Of a stretch of DNA of 37,881 nucleotides, positions 7,853 through 15,668 are shown one piece after another. The stretch is from Gemmatimonadota bacterium (GTDB lineage: Bacteria > Gemmatimonadota > Gemmatimonadetes > Longimicrobiales > Gaopeijiaceae). The stretch lies in assembly GCA_009692205.1 (NCBI GenBank), contig SHZR01000025.1, positions 1-37,881 on the forward strand, read 5' to 3'. Numbering within the stretch: the first letter of the stretch is position 1; each line of letters starts with the position of its first letter. Below the pieces are notes generated by a model. That model did not search any database, had not been told where the DNA came from, and saw only the letters and a program-made list of their open reading frames with translations. The position numbers and the translations under genes are program-made.

Positions 7853-8310
7853 TGCGCCCCCACGGCGCGGCGAGCCTCGCGGTCCTGCTCCCTCTCTTTC
7901 AGCGCCTCGCGCTTGTCGTGCAGCTTCCGTCCGCGCCCCACCGCGAGCGTGACCTTCGCGAATCCGCGCGAGAAGTGGACGTCGAGCGGAACGAGGGTGA
8001 GCCCCTTCTCCTCGACCTTGACCGCGAGACGATGGATCTCGTGCTTGTTCAGCAGAAGCCGGCGAGGCCGCACCGGATCCACGTTGAATCGGTTGGCCTG
8101 CTCGTACGGAGAGATGTGCAGGCTGTGGAGCCAGATCTGGCCCCGCTCCACCCTCGCGTGCGCGTCCTGGAACGACACGTGACCGGCCCGGATCGACTTG
8201 ACCTCGGGCCCCTTGAGCTCGATGCCGGCCTCGACGGTCTCCAGCACCTCGAACTCGTGACGCGCCTTGCGGTTACTCGCGACCACCTTCTGGCTGTCGG
8301 CCTTGCTCAC
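7849..8310 (-). CDS. smpB: SsrA-binding protein SmpB
   Basis: SmpB binds tmRNA and brings it to stalled ribosomes for trans-translation. The 153-residue product has the family landmarks: NRKARHEFEVLETVEAGIEL at the start of the barrel, GPEVKSIRAG, and the basic tail HDKREALKEREQDREARR that inserts into the mRNA channel. It begins with GTG (8308-8310), overlapping the stop of the YihY-like gene (GTGA), and its own stop overlaps the amidase start. No tmRNA gene is visible in the window. Confidence 0.97.
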   Translation of the reverse strand: MSKADSQKVVASNRKARHEFEVLETVEAGIELKGPEVKSIRAGHVSFQDAHARVERGQIWLHSLHISPYEQANRFNVDPVRPRRLLLNKHEIHRLAVKVEEKGLTLVPLDVHFSRGFAKVTLAVGRGRKLHDKREALKEREQDREARRAVGAH

Positions 8311-9218
8311 GTCCCCGTCCGCCTCGCACGCAGCATCGTGTACACGTGGGCGACTTCGCCGCCCAGGATAAACACTAGCGCACCGTAATAGATCCAGAGC
8401 AGAAGGATCGCCGCGGTCGCGAGGTTACCGAGCGTGGACGTGTAGTTCGCGAACTCGGTCACGTAGGACGAGAACGCGAACTTGAGCACCTCGTGGGCCA
8501 CCGCAGCGAACGTCGCAGCGACGAGGGTCGTGCGCCAAGGCGTTCGGCGCGCGGGCAGGTATCGGTAGATCAGCAGGAACAGCGTCCAGATCGAGACGAC
8601 CGCGACGACCGTCCCGAGGAATCGCTCCGCCAGGGACACGGTTCGGCCGCCCCAGGCGAAGATGTCGACACCAAAGTCCATCGCCGCGGAGAACACGATC
8701 GTCACGCCCAAGTTGAGCGTCACCAGCACCACCCCCACGATCACCACCATGATGTCGTAGAGCTTCCCATGCACGAGGCCTCGTCGTTTCCCCGTCTCGA
8801 ACACCCGAAAGAGCGTGCTCCGCAGCGAGCCCGACAGACGCGTGGCGAGCCAGACGAACACGATCGCGCCGGCCACTGTGAGGCCCGTGCGGTTGACCAT
8901 CACCTCGGCGACCAGGTTGCGCAGGAGGTCGGCGAAGTTCGCCGCGGCCCCACCCTGCGGAAGCGCGCCCGCGAACATGGCGACGACGGCCTGCGTGGGA
9001 TCGTCGAAGCGCGCGCTGAGCACGAAGCCCGTGAGGCCGATGCCGAGCGTGAGCAGCGGCACCAGCGCGAAGAGCACGCCCCAGGCGATCCCCGCGGACA
9101 GGAAGAAGGCGTCGTCGTCGCCGAACTTCTTCCACAGGAGTCGGAGGAACTCCCTGACCTTGTGCCACGCGCCTTGCGGCGCGTGATGCCTCTCGGTCGG
9201 GGGCGACTCGGAGTCCAT
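8307..9218 (-). CDS. YihY/UPF0761-family inner-membrane protein
   Basis: This polytopic membrane protein has 303 residues in the YihY/BrkB family, whose biochemical role is not settled. After a hydrophilic N-terminus come WKKFGDDDAFFLSAGIAWGVLFALVPLLTL and five further hydrophobic segments. The segments include LTVAGAIVFVWLATRLSGSL, the DIMVVIVGVVLVTLNL region and ATAAILLLWIYYGALVFILGGE near the end. This order matches the family's six-helix layout. I use the ATG at 9216-9218; a TTG one codon earlier is possible. No clear ribosome-binding site is seen, and a large hairpin (9222-9268) abuts the start. It is the first gene of the overlapping operon running to cysS. Confidence 0.9.
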   Translation of the reverse strand: MDSESPPTERHHAPQGAWHKVREFLRLLWKKFGDDDAFFLSAGIAWGVLFALVPLLTLGIGLTGFVLSARFDDPTQAVVAMFAGALPQGGAAANFADLLRNLVAEVMVNRTGLTVAGAIVFVWLATRLSGSLRSTLFRVFETGKRRGLVHGKLYDIMVVIVGVVLVTLNLGVTIVFSAAMDFGVDIFAWGGRTVSLAERFLGTVVAVVSIWTLFLLIYRYLPARRTPWRTTLVAATFAAVAHEVLKFAFSSYVTEFANYTSTLGNLATAAILLLWIYYGALVFILGGEVAHVYTMLRARRTGT

Positions 9219-9221
9219 CAA

Positions 9222-9268
9222 GACGAAGCGCCGCGAAGGGGAGTAAGCCTCCTCGCGGCGCCCTCGTC
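9222..9268. repeat. Long imperfect hairpin directly upstream of the YihY-like gene
   Basis: GACGA (9222-9226) pairs with TCGTC (9264-9268), and GCGCCGCGA (9228-9236) with TCGCGGCGC (9253-9261), plus an inner AGG/CCT helix. It sits in the leader of the minus-strand operon, 3 nt before the ATG, with no T-run. It could end transcription from the YtxH gene or gate translation of the operon's first gene. Confidence 0.45.
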
Positions 9269-9309
9269 GAAAACCCTAGGAACCGGACGCACGTCTCGTC
9301 CGGGCGGTA

Positions 9310-9735
9310 TCAGTCGCCCTTCGCCTCATCCGTATCTCCCTCGGACGCGATGGCCTCGCGCGCGGCTTGGACCCCAGCGCGATAGGCCGCCTTGGAGCGC
9401 TGCAGCCGCTTCTCCAGGTCGCCCCGCGCGTCGGTTGCGGCAGAGCGCCCCGCAGTGACCGCGTCCTTCACGCCATCCACGCGGGACTGGACACCCTCGC
9501 GCACTTCGCCGAGGCGCTCTTCGATCTGGCGCTGCGCCTCGCGAACACGCTCCTCGGCCGACGTGCGCAGCTTGCGCGCCTGTCGCTTGATGTCCTCTTG
9601 CGTCTCGGCGCCCGACTGGGGCGCGAGCAGCAGCGCGATGCCGGCGCCCACGAGGGCGCCCAAGACGAACGCGCCCACGCCGCCCCCCTTGTCGCGCTCG
9701 ATGACGATGTAGGGAGCTTCCTCTTGGTTCCGCAT
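9310..9735 (-). CDS. YtxH-domain small membrane protein
   Basis: This 141-residue protein has a glycine-rich membrane segment near residues 20-38 (GVGAFVLGALVGAGIALLLA) followed by PQSGAETQEDI, the YtxH/gas-vesicle-GvpP-like signature. A long charged helix then contains repeated heptad-like stretches (VREAQRQIEERLGEVREGVQ). Such proteins are often linked to stress responses, but their biochemical role is unknown. The ATG (9733-9735) is supported by GGAGGG about 8 nt upstream. A longer in-frame start adds 17 unsupported residues. It lies between pgi and the operon, on the same strand as both. Confidence 0.83.
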   Translation of the reverse strand: MRNQEEAPYIVIERDKGGGVGAFVLGALVGAGIALLLAPQSGAETQEDIKRQARKLRTSAEERVREAQRQIEERLGEVREGVQSRVDGVKDAVTAGRSAATDARGDLEKRLQRSKAAYRAGVQAAREAIASEGDTDEAKGD

Positions 9736-9836
9736 GGTCTTCCCTCCAACGGCTCGGTGGCCGCACGAATCGGCCGGACGACCCACAAGTTAATGAGCGG
9801 AAGGCGGCCGAACCACCGCCGGGCACGCGCCCGGGC

Positions 9837-11225
9837 CTAGACCCGCCAGCGCGGATCGCCCTCCCGGATCTCCGGTCGAGGCACCCCTTCGCGGCCCATG
9901 AGCCCATAGGTCAGCCGTTTGCTGAGCTCGACCCCGGGCTGATCCAGCGGATCCACTCGGTAGAGCGCCCCGGCGTAGACGGTGGCGATCTGCAGCAGCA
10001 TGAGCAGTTGGCCCAAGGTCTCCGGGCTGATACGGGGCATATGGAACGTGGCACTGGGCCTCGCTGAGCGGCGGAGCGCCTCGGCGGTGGCCCGCCGCTC
10101 GGTGTTCATGAGCTCGCCGAGCGAGTGGCCTCCGAGGTAGGCAAACTCGGACATCTCGGGGTGCCGCTTGGGGATGAGTGCGTCCACCCCGTGATCCTCG
10201 ACCTCCACGAACAGGACGACCTTGTCGTCGGGGCCCTCCATGAGGAGTTGGAGGAACGAGTGCTGGTCGGAAGCCCCGAGCGCCGCCACCGGGGTCGGGC
10301 CCGTGGGAGTCTGCAGCCCGTCGAGATTGCGCGCCTTGCCGAGGCTCTCGGCCCAGAGCTGCTGGAACCAGAGCGCGACCGAGCGGAGTCGGTCCGAATA
10401 CGGCATGAGCACATGGACGGAACGACCCTGCGCACGATCCGCGTCGTGCAGGAGCGTCGCCAGCACGCCCGCGGGGTTCTCGGCGAGGCGCCCACTGCGG
10501 CAACGCTCCTCCATGGCCGCCGCGCCGGCGAGGAGCGCGCCCGGATCCACACCGCAGACAGCCGCAGGGAACAGCCCCACCGAGGAAAGGACCGAGAAGC
10601 GACCGCCGACGTTTTCGGGGATCGGGAGCATTGGGATGCCCTCGGCCTCCCCGATGCGGCGGAGCGCCCCACCGAGGGGATCCGTCGTAAAGAGGAAATG
10701 CCCGCGCGCGTGCTCCGCACCCACCGCCTTCTCGACGGCGTCCCGTGCGATGAGGTACTGCGCCATCGTCTCCGCAGTCGCGCCCGATTTGCTGACCACG
10801 TTGAACAGCGTCTTCGCGACGTCGACGCGCTCGAGCAGACCGAGCATCGTGTTCGGATCCGGATTGTCGACGACGTGAAGCCGGGGAAAATGATCACGCC
10901 CCTCGGAGGTGCGATCGTTCCAGTACGGCCCGAGCAGGGCATCCCGGAGCGCCTTGGCACCGAGGCCCGATCCCCCGATCCCGAGCACGACCACGTCCTC
11001 GAACCACTGGGCGAATCCGTCGGCAAGCTCGCGAACCTGCTGCAAGGACTCCTGCGCGTACGGAAGGTCCAGGAAGCCGAGGACGCCGGCCGCGCGCCGG
11101 GACTCGACGTGCGCGTGCGCGCGCCCGAACGCTTCGGCCATCGCGCCGCCGAACTCGTCGGGCTCGACGCCGCCCGACAGGCCGGGGGCCATGAGGTTGT
11201 CGAAGTCCAGTCGAACTGTGTCCAT
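9837..11225 (-). CDS. pgi: Glucose-6-phosphate isomerase
   Basis: PGI interconverts glucose-6-phosphate and fructose-6-phosphate. The 462-residue product is the short bacterial form. Sugar-phosphate-binding SIS motifs are present: VVVLGIGGSGLGAKALRDAL and VVSKSGATAETMAQYL. Catalytic-region motifs PENVGGRFSVLSSVG, ASDQHSFLQLLMEGP and a late ELSKRLTYG lysine follow. The open frame extends much further upstream, but that part is arginine/proline-rich and lies opposite the MBL hydrolase gene. I therefore start at the ATG 11223-11225, which overlaps the MBL stop by one base (TGATG). With pyk two genes upstream it forms a small glycolytic group. Confidence 0.95.
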   Translation of the reverse strand: MDTVRLDFDNLMAPGLSGGVEPDEFGGAMAEAFGRAHAHVESRRAAGVLGFLDLPYAQESLQQVRELADGFAQWFEDVVVLGIGGSGLGAKALRDALLGPYWNDRTSEGRDHFPRLHVVDNPDPNTMLGLLERVDVAKTLFNVVSKSGATAETMAQYLIARDAVEKAVGAEHARGHFLFTTDPLGGALRRIGEAEGIPMLPIPENVGGRFSVLSSVGLFPAAVCGVDPGALLAGAAAMEERCRSGRLAENPAGVLATLLHDADRAQGRSVHVLMPYSDRLRSVALWFQQLWAESLGKARNLDGLQTPTGPTPVAALGASDQHSFLQLLMEGPDDKVVLFVEVEDHGVDALIPKRHPEMSEFAYLGGHSLGELMNTERRATAEALRRSARPSATFHMPRISPETLGQLLMLLQIATVYAGALYRVDPLDQPGVELSKRLTYGLMGREGVPRPEIREGDPRWRV

Positions 11226-12001
11226 CAACCGATCTCCACGGCCAGGCCGTCGAACGCGGGATACACGCCTTGGGGGAGCCGCCGCTCGAGCTCCGCGTGG
11301 GTGACCCGGTGGGTGAGGTGGGTGAGGTAGGTGCGCTTCGCGCCCACGGCGCGCGCGGCCTCGATCGCCTCTTCGATGTTGAAATGCGAGGCGTGGGGTT
11401 TGCCGAACCAGAGCGCGTTCAGCACCAGGACATCCACGCCGCGAAGCGCCTCTACCGCATCCGCGGGCAGGGTCTTCGCGTCGGTCACGTAACCGAGCCC
11501 GCCGACGCGAAAGCCGTACACGGCGCAGTCGCCGTGCGGCACACGCACCGGAAGGAACGATTCCCCGATGATGTCCACGGGCTTCCCGACCTCCATATCG
11601 ACGAGACGCAGCCTGGGCTTGGAGCTGCCCTTGGGGGGCTGGATCGAGTCGTCGAAGATGTACCTGAAGTGCTGCTCGAGCGCGGACCGGTACTCCGCGG
11701 CCACGTAGGCGGTCAGGTCGCCCTTCCGGACGGTGAACGCACGCACGTCGTCGATCCCATGGATGTGGTCGGCGTGGTCGTGGGTGAACCAGATGGCGTC
11801 GACGGCCTTGATGCCGGCTGCGAGCAACTGGAGCCGCAGCTCGGTGGGCGTGTCGACGAGGAGCCTGCCCCCGTCCGTTTCGACCACCGCACCGTGCCGG
11901 GTTCGCTTGTCGCGCGGGTCCGTGGACGTGCACGTGGCGCAGTCGCACCCGATCACCGGGATGCCGAACGATGTGCCGGTCCCGAGAAACGTGAGCTTCA
12001 T
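11225..12001 (-). CDS. MBL-fold metal-dependent hydrolase (PhnP-like)
   Basis: This is a metallo-beta-lactamase-fold hydrolase of 258 residues. The metal-binding motif HDHADHIHG lies near residues 79-87, with further ligands in PHGD, YVTDAKTL and the late SHFNIEEA histidine. Near the N-terminus the run CDCATC followed by STDPRDKRTRHG resembles the cysteine zinc site of PhnP-type phosphodiesterases, which open cyclic phosphodiesters. No phn genes are nearby, so the substrate is unknown. The ATG at 11999-12001 begins MKLTFLGTGTSFGIPV, the canonical fold start. Its stop overlaps pgi and it begins 20 nt after pyk. Confidence 0.88.
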   Translation of the reverse strand: MKLTFLGTGTSFGIPVIGCDCATCTSTDPRDKRTRHGAVVETDGGRLLVDTPTELRLQLLAAGIKAVDAIWFTHDHADHIHGIDDVRAFTVRKGDLTAYVAAEYRSALEQHFRYIFDDSIQPPKGSSKPRLRLVDMEVGKPVDIIGESFLPVRVPHGDCAVYGFRVGGLGYVTDAKTLPADAVEALRGVDVLVLNALWFGKPHASHFNIEEAIEAARAVGAKRTYLTHLTHRVTHAELERRLPQGVYPAFDGLAVEIG

Positions 12002-12021
12002 GCCCACCCGGCGCCCGACAT

Positions 12022-13440
12022 CTAGAGGAGCTCGATCCGCATGGTGTTCGTCGCGCCCGCCTCGTGGAACGGATACCCTGCCGTGACCACGATCGCGGCG
12101 CCCCGCTCGCCGACTCCGCTGGCGAGCACGCGCTCCCTCCCGAATGTCGTCAGCGACTCGTAGGTGACCTCGGCTGCCTGCGCGTGCTCCGGGTGCACGC
12201 CCCACACCGCGGCGAGCTGCCGATAGGTCAACGCGTCCGTGGTCACCGCGAAGATCGGGACGGATGGCCGGTACGACGACACGAGCCGCGCCGAGAATCC
12301 CGAGCGGGTGATGACGATGATCGCCGGTGCGCCCACCTGGCGCGCGGACTCGACCGTGGCGGCCGCGACCGCATGCTCGCGCGGCGTCGCGCCCCGCCGG
12401 GATCGTGGACCCGGGCGGGTGAGGTAGCGCGGGCCCCGCTCCAGGAAGCCGCTACCCTCGATCTCCCTGCCGATGCGCACGAGCGCCTCGAGCGCTTCCA
12501 TCGGATAGGCTCCCGCGGCCGTCTCGCCGGAGAGCATGACGGCGTCGGTGCCGTCGAGAATCGCATTCGCGACATCGGAAGCTTCCGCGCGCGTGGGGCG
12601 CGGGTGCTCGATCATCGACTCGAGCATCTGCGTCGCGGTGATGACCGGCCGACCATAGAAGTTCGCGAGCTGGATGATGCGCTTCTGCGCGAGCGGCACG
12701 CGCTCGAAGGGCAGCTCGACGCCGAGGTCCCCGCGCGCGACCATGACCGCATCCGTCTCGGCCATGACCTCTTCGATAGTCCGGAGCGCCTGCACCTTCT
12801 CGATCTTCGCGACCACCAGCGCCCGCTTGCCGATGCGCGCCTTCAGATCGATGACGTCCTCGGGTCGGCGCACGAACGAGAGGCCGATGTACTCCACCTG
12901 GTGCTCGAGCGCGAACGCGAGGTCGAGGAGATCCTTCTCGGTCAGCGAGGGAGCTTTGACGTCCACGGTGGGGAGGTTGATTCCCTTCCGGCTCTTGAGC
13001 GTCCCGCCACGCACGACCTCGAGTCGAGTGCGATCCCCCGCGACGCCGACGCAGCGGAGCTCGAGCAGCCCGTCGTCCATGAGCACCGCATCGCCCTCGC
13101 GAATCTCTTCGGCGAGTGGCACATAGGTCGTAGGGATCTCGCCGGGGCGGACGTTCCCCTCCGGCGCCACCACCACGATAGTGCCCACCTCCAGCTCGAT
13201 CGGGGCGGCCAGCGTTCCCACGCGAATCTTCGGGCCCGCCAGGTCCGCCAACACCGCGACCGGCCTGCCGGCCTCGCGCGCCGCGGTCCGCACGGCCTCG
13301 ATCGCCGTCGCGTGGGCGTCGTGGCCACCGTGCGACATGTTCACCCGCGCCAGGTCCATACCCCCGCGTACGAGGGCTCGAATCGCCTCCGGGGAGGAGG
13401 TCGCGGGCCCCAGGGTGCACACGACCTTGGTTCGGAGCAT
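12022..13440 (-). CDS. pyk: Pyruvate kinase
   Basis: Pyruvate kinase transfers phosphate from phosphoenolpyruvate to ADP. The 472-residue product has MLRTKVVCTLGPATSSPEAI at its start, ARVNMSHGGHD with the K+/Mg2+ site region, and VAKIEKVQALRTIEEVM. The nucleotide-site block MVARGDLGVELPFERVPLAQ is followed by ATQMLESMIEHPRPTRAEAS. A C-terminal alpha/beta domain ends the protein. I use the ATG at 13438-13440; an upstream alternative adds 27 atypical residues. It heads a minus-strand group with the MBL hydrolase and pgi and faces rnd across 190 nt that must hold both promoters. Confidence 0.96.
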   Translation of the reverse strand: MLRTKVVCTLGPATSSPEAIRALVRGGMDLARVNMSHGGHDAHATAIEAVRTAAREAGRPVAVLADLAGPKIRVGTLAAPIELEVGTIVVVAPEGNVRPGEIPTTYVPLAEEIREGDAVLMDDGLLELRCVGVAGDRTRLEVVRGGTLKSRKGINLPTVDVKAPSLTEKDLLDLAFALEHQVEYIGLSFVRRPEDVIDLKARIGKRALVVAKIEKVQALRTIEEVMAETDAVMVARGDLGVELPFERVPLAQKRIIQLANFYGRPVITATQMLESMIEHPRPTRAEASDVANAILDGTDAVMLSGETAAGAYPMEALEALVRIGREIEGSGFLERGPRYLTRPGPRSRRGATPREHAVAAATVESARQVGAPAIIVITRSGFSARLVSSYRPSVPIFAVTTDALTYRQLAAVWGVHPEHAQAAEVTYESLTTFGRERVLASGVGERGAAIVVTAGYPFHEAGATNTMRIELL

Positions 13441-13630
13441 GGCTCGCCAGGGAAATCGGGTGTTCGGGGCCGGAACGCGCCTCGGATCGCGAATTGTGGC
13501 GGCACCCGGAGGCGGCGGCAACAGCCTGGGAAGCTCCGGGGGGTGGCGCTGCAGGCGGGGTCCGATTTCTATTCCGCGCCGCCTCCGCGCCCGCGGAATC
13601 CGTCCGAACCTCGCCCGAAGTCAGAGACAC

Positions 13631-14779
13631 ATGGCCCACGTGCACGTCGAGTCCCTTAGCCAGGCCGGTGGCCTCGTCGAGGACCTGGGCAGGGCCAAGC
13701 GCATCGGGCTCGACTGCGAGGCCGCGGGCTTCCATCGCTACTCGGACCGGCTCTGCCTCGTCCAGCTGTCGACGGAACGGGTGACCTACCTCATCGACCC
13801 GCTCGCGTTCGATCCCTCGGATCTCCTGAGGGGCCCGCTCCAGGACCCAGCCGTGATCGTGGTGATGCATGGCTCCGACTTCGACCTGCGCCTCCTGAGC
13901 CGCGACCTCGGCATCCGCCTGCGCGGTCTTTACGATACGCAGATCGCGGCGCAGATCGTGGGCGAGGACACGCTCGGGCTCGCGGGGCTCCTCGAATCTC
14001 GCTTCGGCATCCGGCTCTCCAAGAAGTTCCAGCGCGCCGACTGGGCCGAACGGCCCATCGGCGATGCGATGCTCGAGTACGCCGCCGAGGACACGCGCCA
14101 TCTCACGAGGCTGGCGGACTGGCTCGGGGCCGAGCTGGCGGAGGCGGGGCGGGTGGCCTGGGCCGCGGAGGAATGCCGCGCCCTCGAAGACTCGGCCGGC
14201 GTGCCGCCGGAGACGGACGAGCCGGAGGACCCGGTGGTGCGCATCCGAGGATCGCGCCATCTCTCCCCTCGCCAGTTGACCGCCCTGCGCGAAGCGCTCG
14301 CGTGGCGCGACGATCTCGCCCGGAGCCGCGACCGCGCGACCTTCCGCGTGATCGCCGAGGGCCCGCTCATCGAAGCGGTCGCTGCGAATCCGGGCACCGT
14401 CGGCGAGCTCGCGGCCATCAAGGGCTTCCCGGCACGCCTCGCGGAGGAGGAGGGCGCCGCGCTGATCGAGCGCCTGGCGCGCGTCTCACGTCTCCCCGAC
14501 GAGGAGCTGCGCCCCTATCCCAAGTCGCAGCGGCGCGGGGCGGCGCGGCTGACCCCGCAGATGGAAACGCTCGCCGAGAAGCTCAAGAACGCGAGGAATC
14601 GGAAGGCCGACGAATTCGGGCTCCCCCGAGGGACGCTCCTCTCGAACGCCGTCGTGCTCGACGTGGCGCGCGCCGCACCCCGGAGCATCGAGGCACTCGC
14701 GGCGGTGGAGGGGGTGCGCCGCTGGAAGGCAGAAATCCTCGGCGAGGACTTCCTGAAGCTGATCCGCGGATCCGGCTGA
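13631..14779 (+). CDS. rnd: Ribonuclease D
   Basis: RNase D is a 3'-5' exoribonuclease that trims tRNA precursors and structured RNAs. The DEDDy catalytic residues are visible: D and E in RIGLDCEAAGFH, D in MHGSDFDLRLL, and Y and D in YAAEDTRHL. These are followed by an HRDC region (residues about 215-290) and a second helical domain. At 382 residues it matches the family. The chosen ATG (13631) begins MAHVHVESLSQAGGLVEDLG; the frame is open further upstream but that stretch is opposite pyk. It is transcribed divergently from pyk and converges on the DksA-like gene 22 nt away, with only a short CCGCC/GGCGG hairpin (14782-14795) between. Confidence 0.93.
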   Translation: MAHVHVESLSQAGGLVEDLGRAKRIGLDCEAAGFHRYSDRLCLVQLSTERVTYLIDPLAFDPSDLLRGPLQDPAVIVVMHGSDFDLRLLSRDLGIRLRGLYDTQIAAQIVGEDTLGLAGLLESRFGIRLSKKFQRADWAERPIGDAMLEYAAEDTRHLTRLADWLGAELAEAGRVAWAAEECRALEDSAGVPPETDEPEDPVVRIRGSRHLSPRQLTALREALAWRDDLARSRDRATFRVIAEGPLIEAVAANPGTVGELAAIKGFPARLAEEEGAALIERLARVSRLPDEELRPYPKSQRRGAARLTPQMETLAEKLKNARNRKADEFGLPRGTLLSNAVVLDVARAAPRSIEALAAVEGVRRWKAEILGEDFLKLIRGSG

Positions 14780-14801
14780 GCCCGCCGCGCGGCGGCGTCC
14801 C

Positions 14802-15185
14802 TTAGGCCGCCGTCTCTTCCTTCAGCTTGCAGTCGATGCAGTAACGCGCGTGCGGGAGGGCATCGAGCCGCTGGAAGCCCACGTCGTTGCCGCAGGTGTG
14901 GCAAAGGCCGAAGGCCTTGGGGTCGTTGTACATGCGGCGCAGGGCCTCCTCGAGACGATAGAGGTAGCGCCCCTCCTTCGTCGCGAAGATGGCAGCCTTC
15001 TCGCGCTCCATGGCCTCGGTGCCTTGATCGGCCATGTGGTCGGTATACGCCGCGAGGTCCGAGTCCCCGGATTCCCGGTCGGCCTTGGTCATCTTGTCGA
15101 AGAGTCCGAGCGCCTTCAGGGCGCGCTCACGCTCGTCGAGAAGGCGCTTCTCGAGATGGTTGAGCTGTTTCTTCGTCAGCGGCAT
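14802..15185 (-). CDS. DksA/TraR-family C4 zinc-finger protein
   Basis: This 127-residue protein has an N-terminal helical hairpin (LTKKQLNHLEKRLLDERERAL) and a C-terminal C4 zinc finger. The finger reads CHTC, then 17 residues, then CIDC. This is the DksA/TraR architecture. DksA binds RNA polymerase through its secondary channel and modulates promoters together with ppGpp. The coiled-coil tip carries acidic residues around SGDSDLAAYTDH, where DksA has its DxxDxA motif. The match is partial, so it may be a DksA paralogue rather than the main stringent-response factor. It is monocistronic and convergent with rnd. Confidence 0.85.
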   Translation of the reverse strand: MPLTKKQLNHLEKRLLDERERALKALGLFDKMTKADRESGDSDLAAYTDHMADQGTEAMEREKAAIFATKEGRYLYRLEEALRRMYNDPKAFGLCHTCGNDVGFQRLDALPHARYCIDCKLKEETAA

Positions 15186-15358
15186 GCATCCTCCGGGTAA
15201 AACAAGCTGGAAAAGCTAACCATGGGTCGGGCGAGCGTCCACGCCGAAACCGACCCTGCGGAGGTCGCGGCGGAAGGCGCAAAATCGGCCACGGGACCCA
15301 CACATCACAGGCCGGGTAGATGTCCGCCCGACCGCGAACCCCTGCCGGTGTCTCCCCG

Positions 15359-15643
15359 ATGAACGAAACGAAGATCCGGTGCCGCCGGTGCGAAAAGGAC
15401 GCGGCTCCGATCGCTAAGGCACCGTTCAAGAGCGACCTGGGTGAACGGATCCTCGCTCAGGTCTGCGCGGCGTGTTGGCAGGACTGGCTCAAGCAGCAGA
15501 CGCAGCTCATCAACCACTATGGGCTCGACCCGCGCGACAAGCGCGCGCGCGAGTTCCTGTATGAGCAGATCGAGCAGGTCCTCTTCGCGGGCGGTCCCGG
15601 CGAGGACATCGACACGACGAAGCAGGGCACCGTCGAGTGGTGA
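15359..15643 (+). CDS. YggX-family Fe(II)-trafficking protein with two CxxC pairs
   Basis: The product of about 94 residues resembles YggX, which protects iron-sulfur clusters from oxidative damage. Family-like stretches are LGERILAQVCAACWQDWLKQQTQLINHYGLD and REFLYEQIEQVLF. I choose the ATG at 15359 because it places the first cysteine near residue 8, close to the YggX active cysteine. An in-frame ATG at 15320 would add 13 residues. Unlike E. coli YggX, it has two CxxC pairs, CRRC near the start and CAAC in the middle, which could bind a metal. It lies between the DksA-like and rocD genes, convergent with rocD. Confidence 0.8.
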   Translation: MNETKIRCRRCEKDAAPIAKAPFKSDLGERILAQVCAACWQDWLKQQTQLINHYGLDPRDKRAREFLYEQIEQVLFAGGPGEDIDTTKQGTVEW

Positions 15644-15668
15644 CGCGCCCCCTCCCGGCTAGCGCCTG

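Noticed and set aside
11226-11948. A long N-terminal extension of pgi
   Set aside because: The extension is arginine/histidine-rich and lies antisense or out of frame to the well-conserved MBL hydrolase. Pgi homology begins at the ATG 11225.
12452-14260. A 602-residue minus-strand open frame across pyk and rnd
   Set aside because: Its product is low-complexity arginine/glycine-rich sequence in a shadow frame of pyk and opposite rnd. High GC explains the lack of stops.
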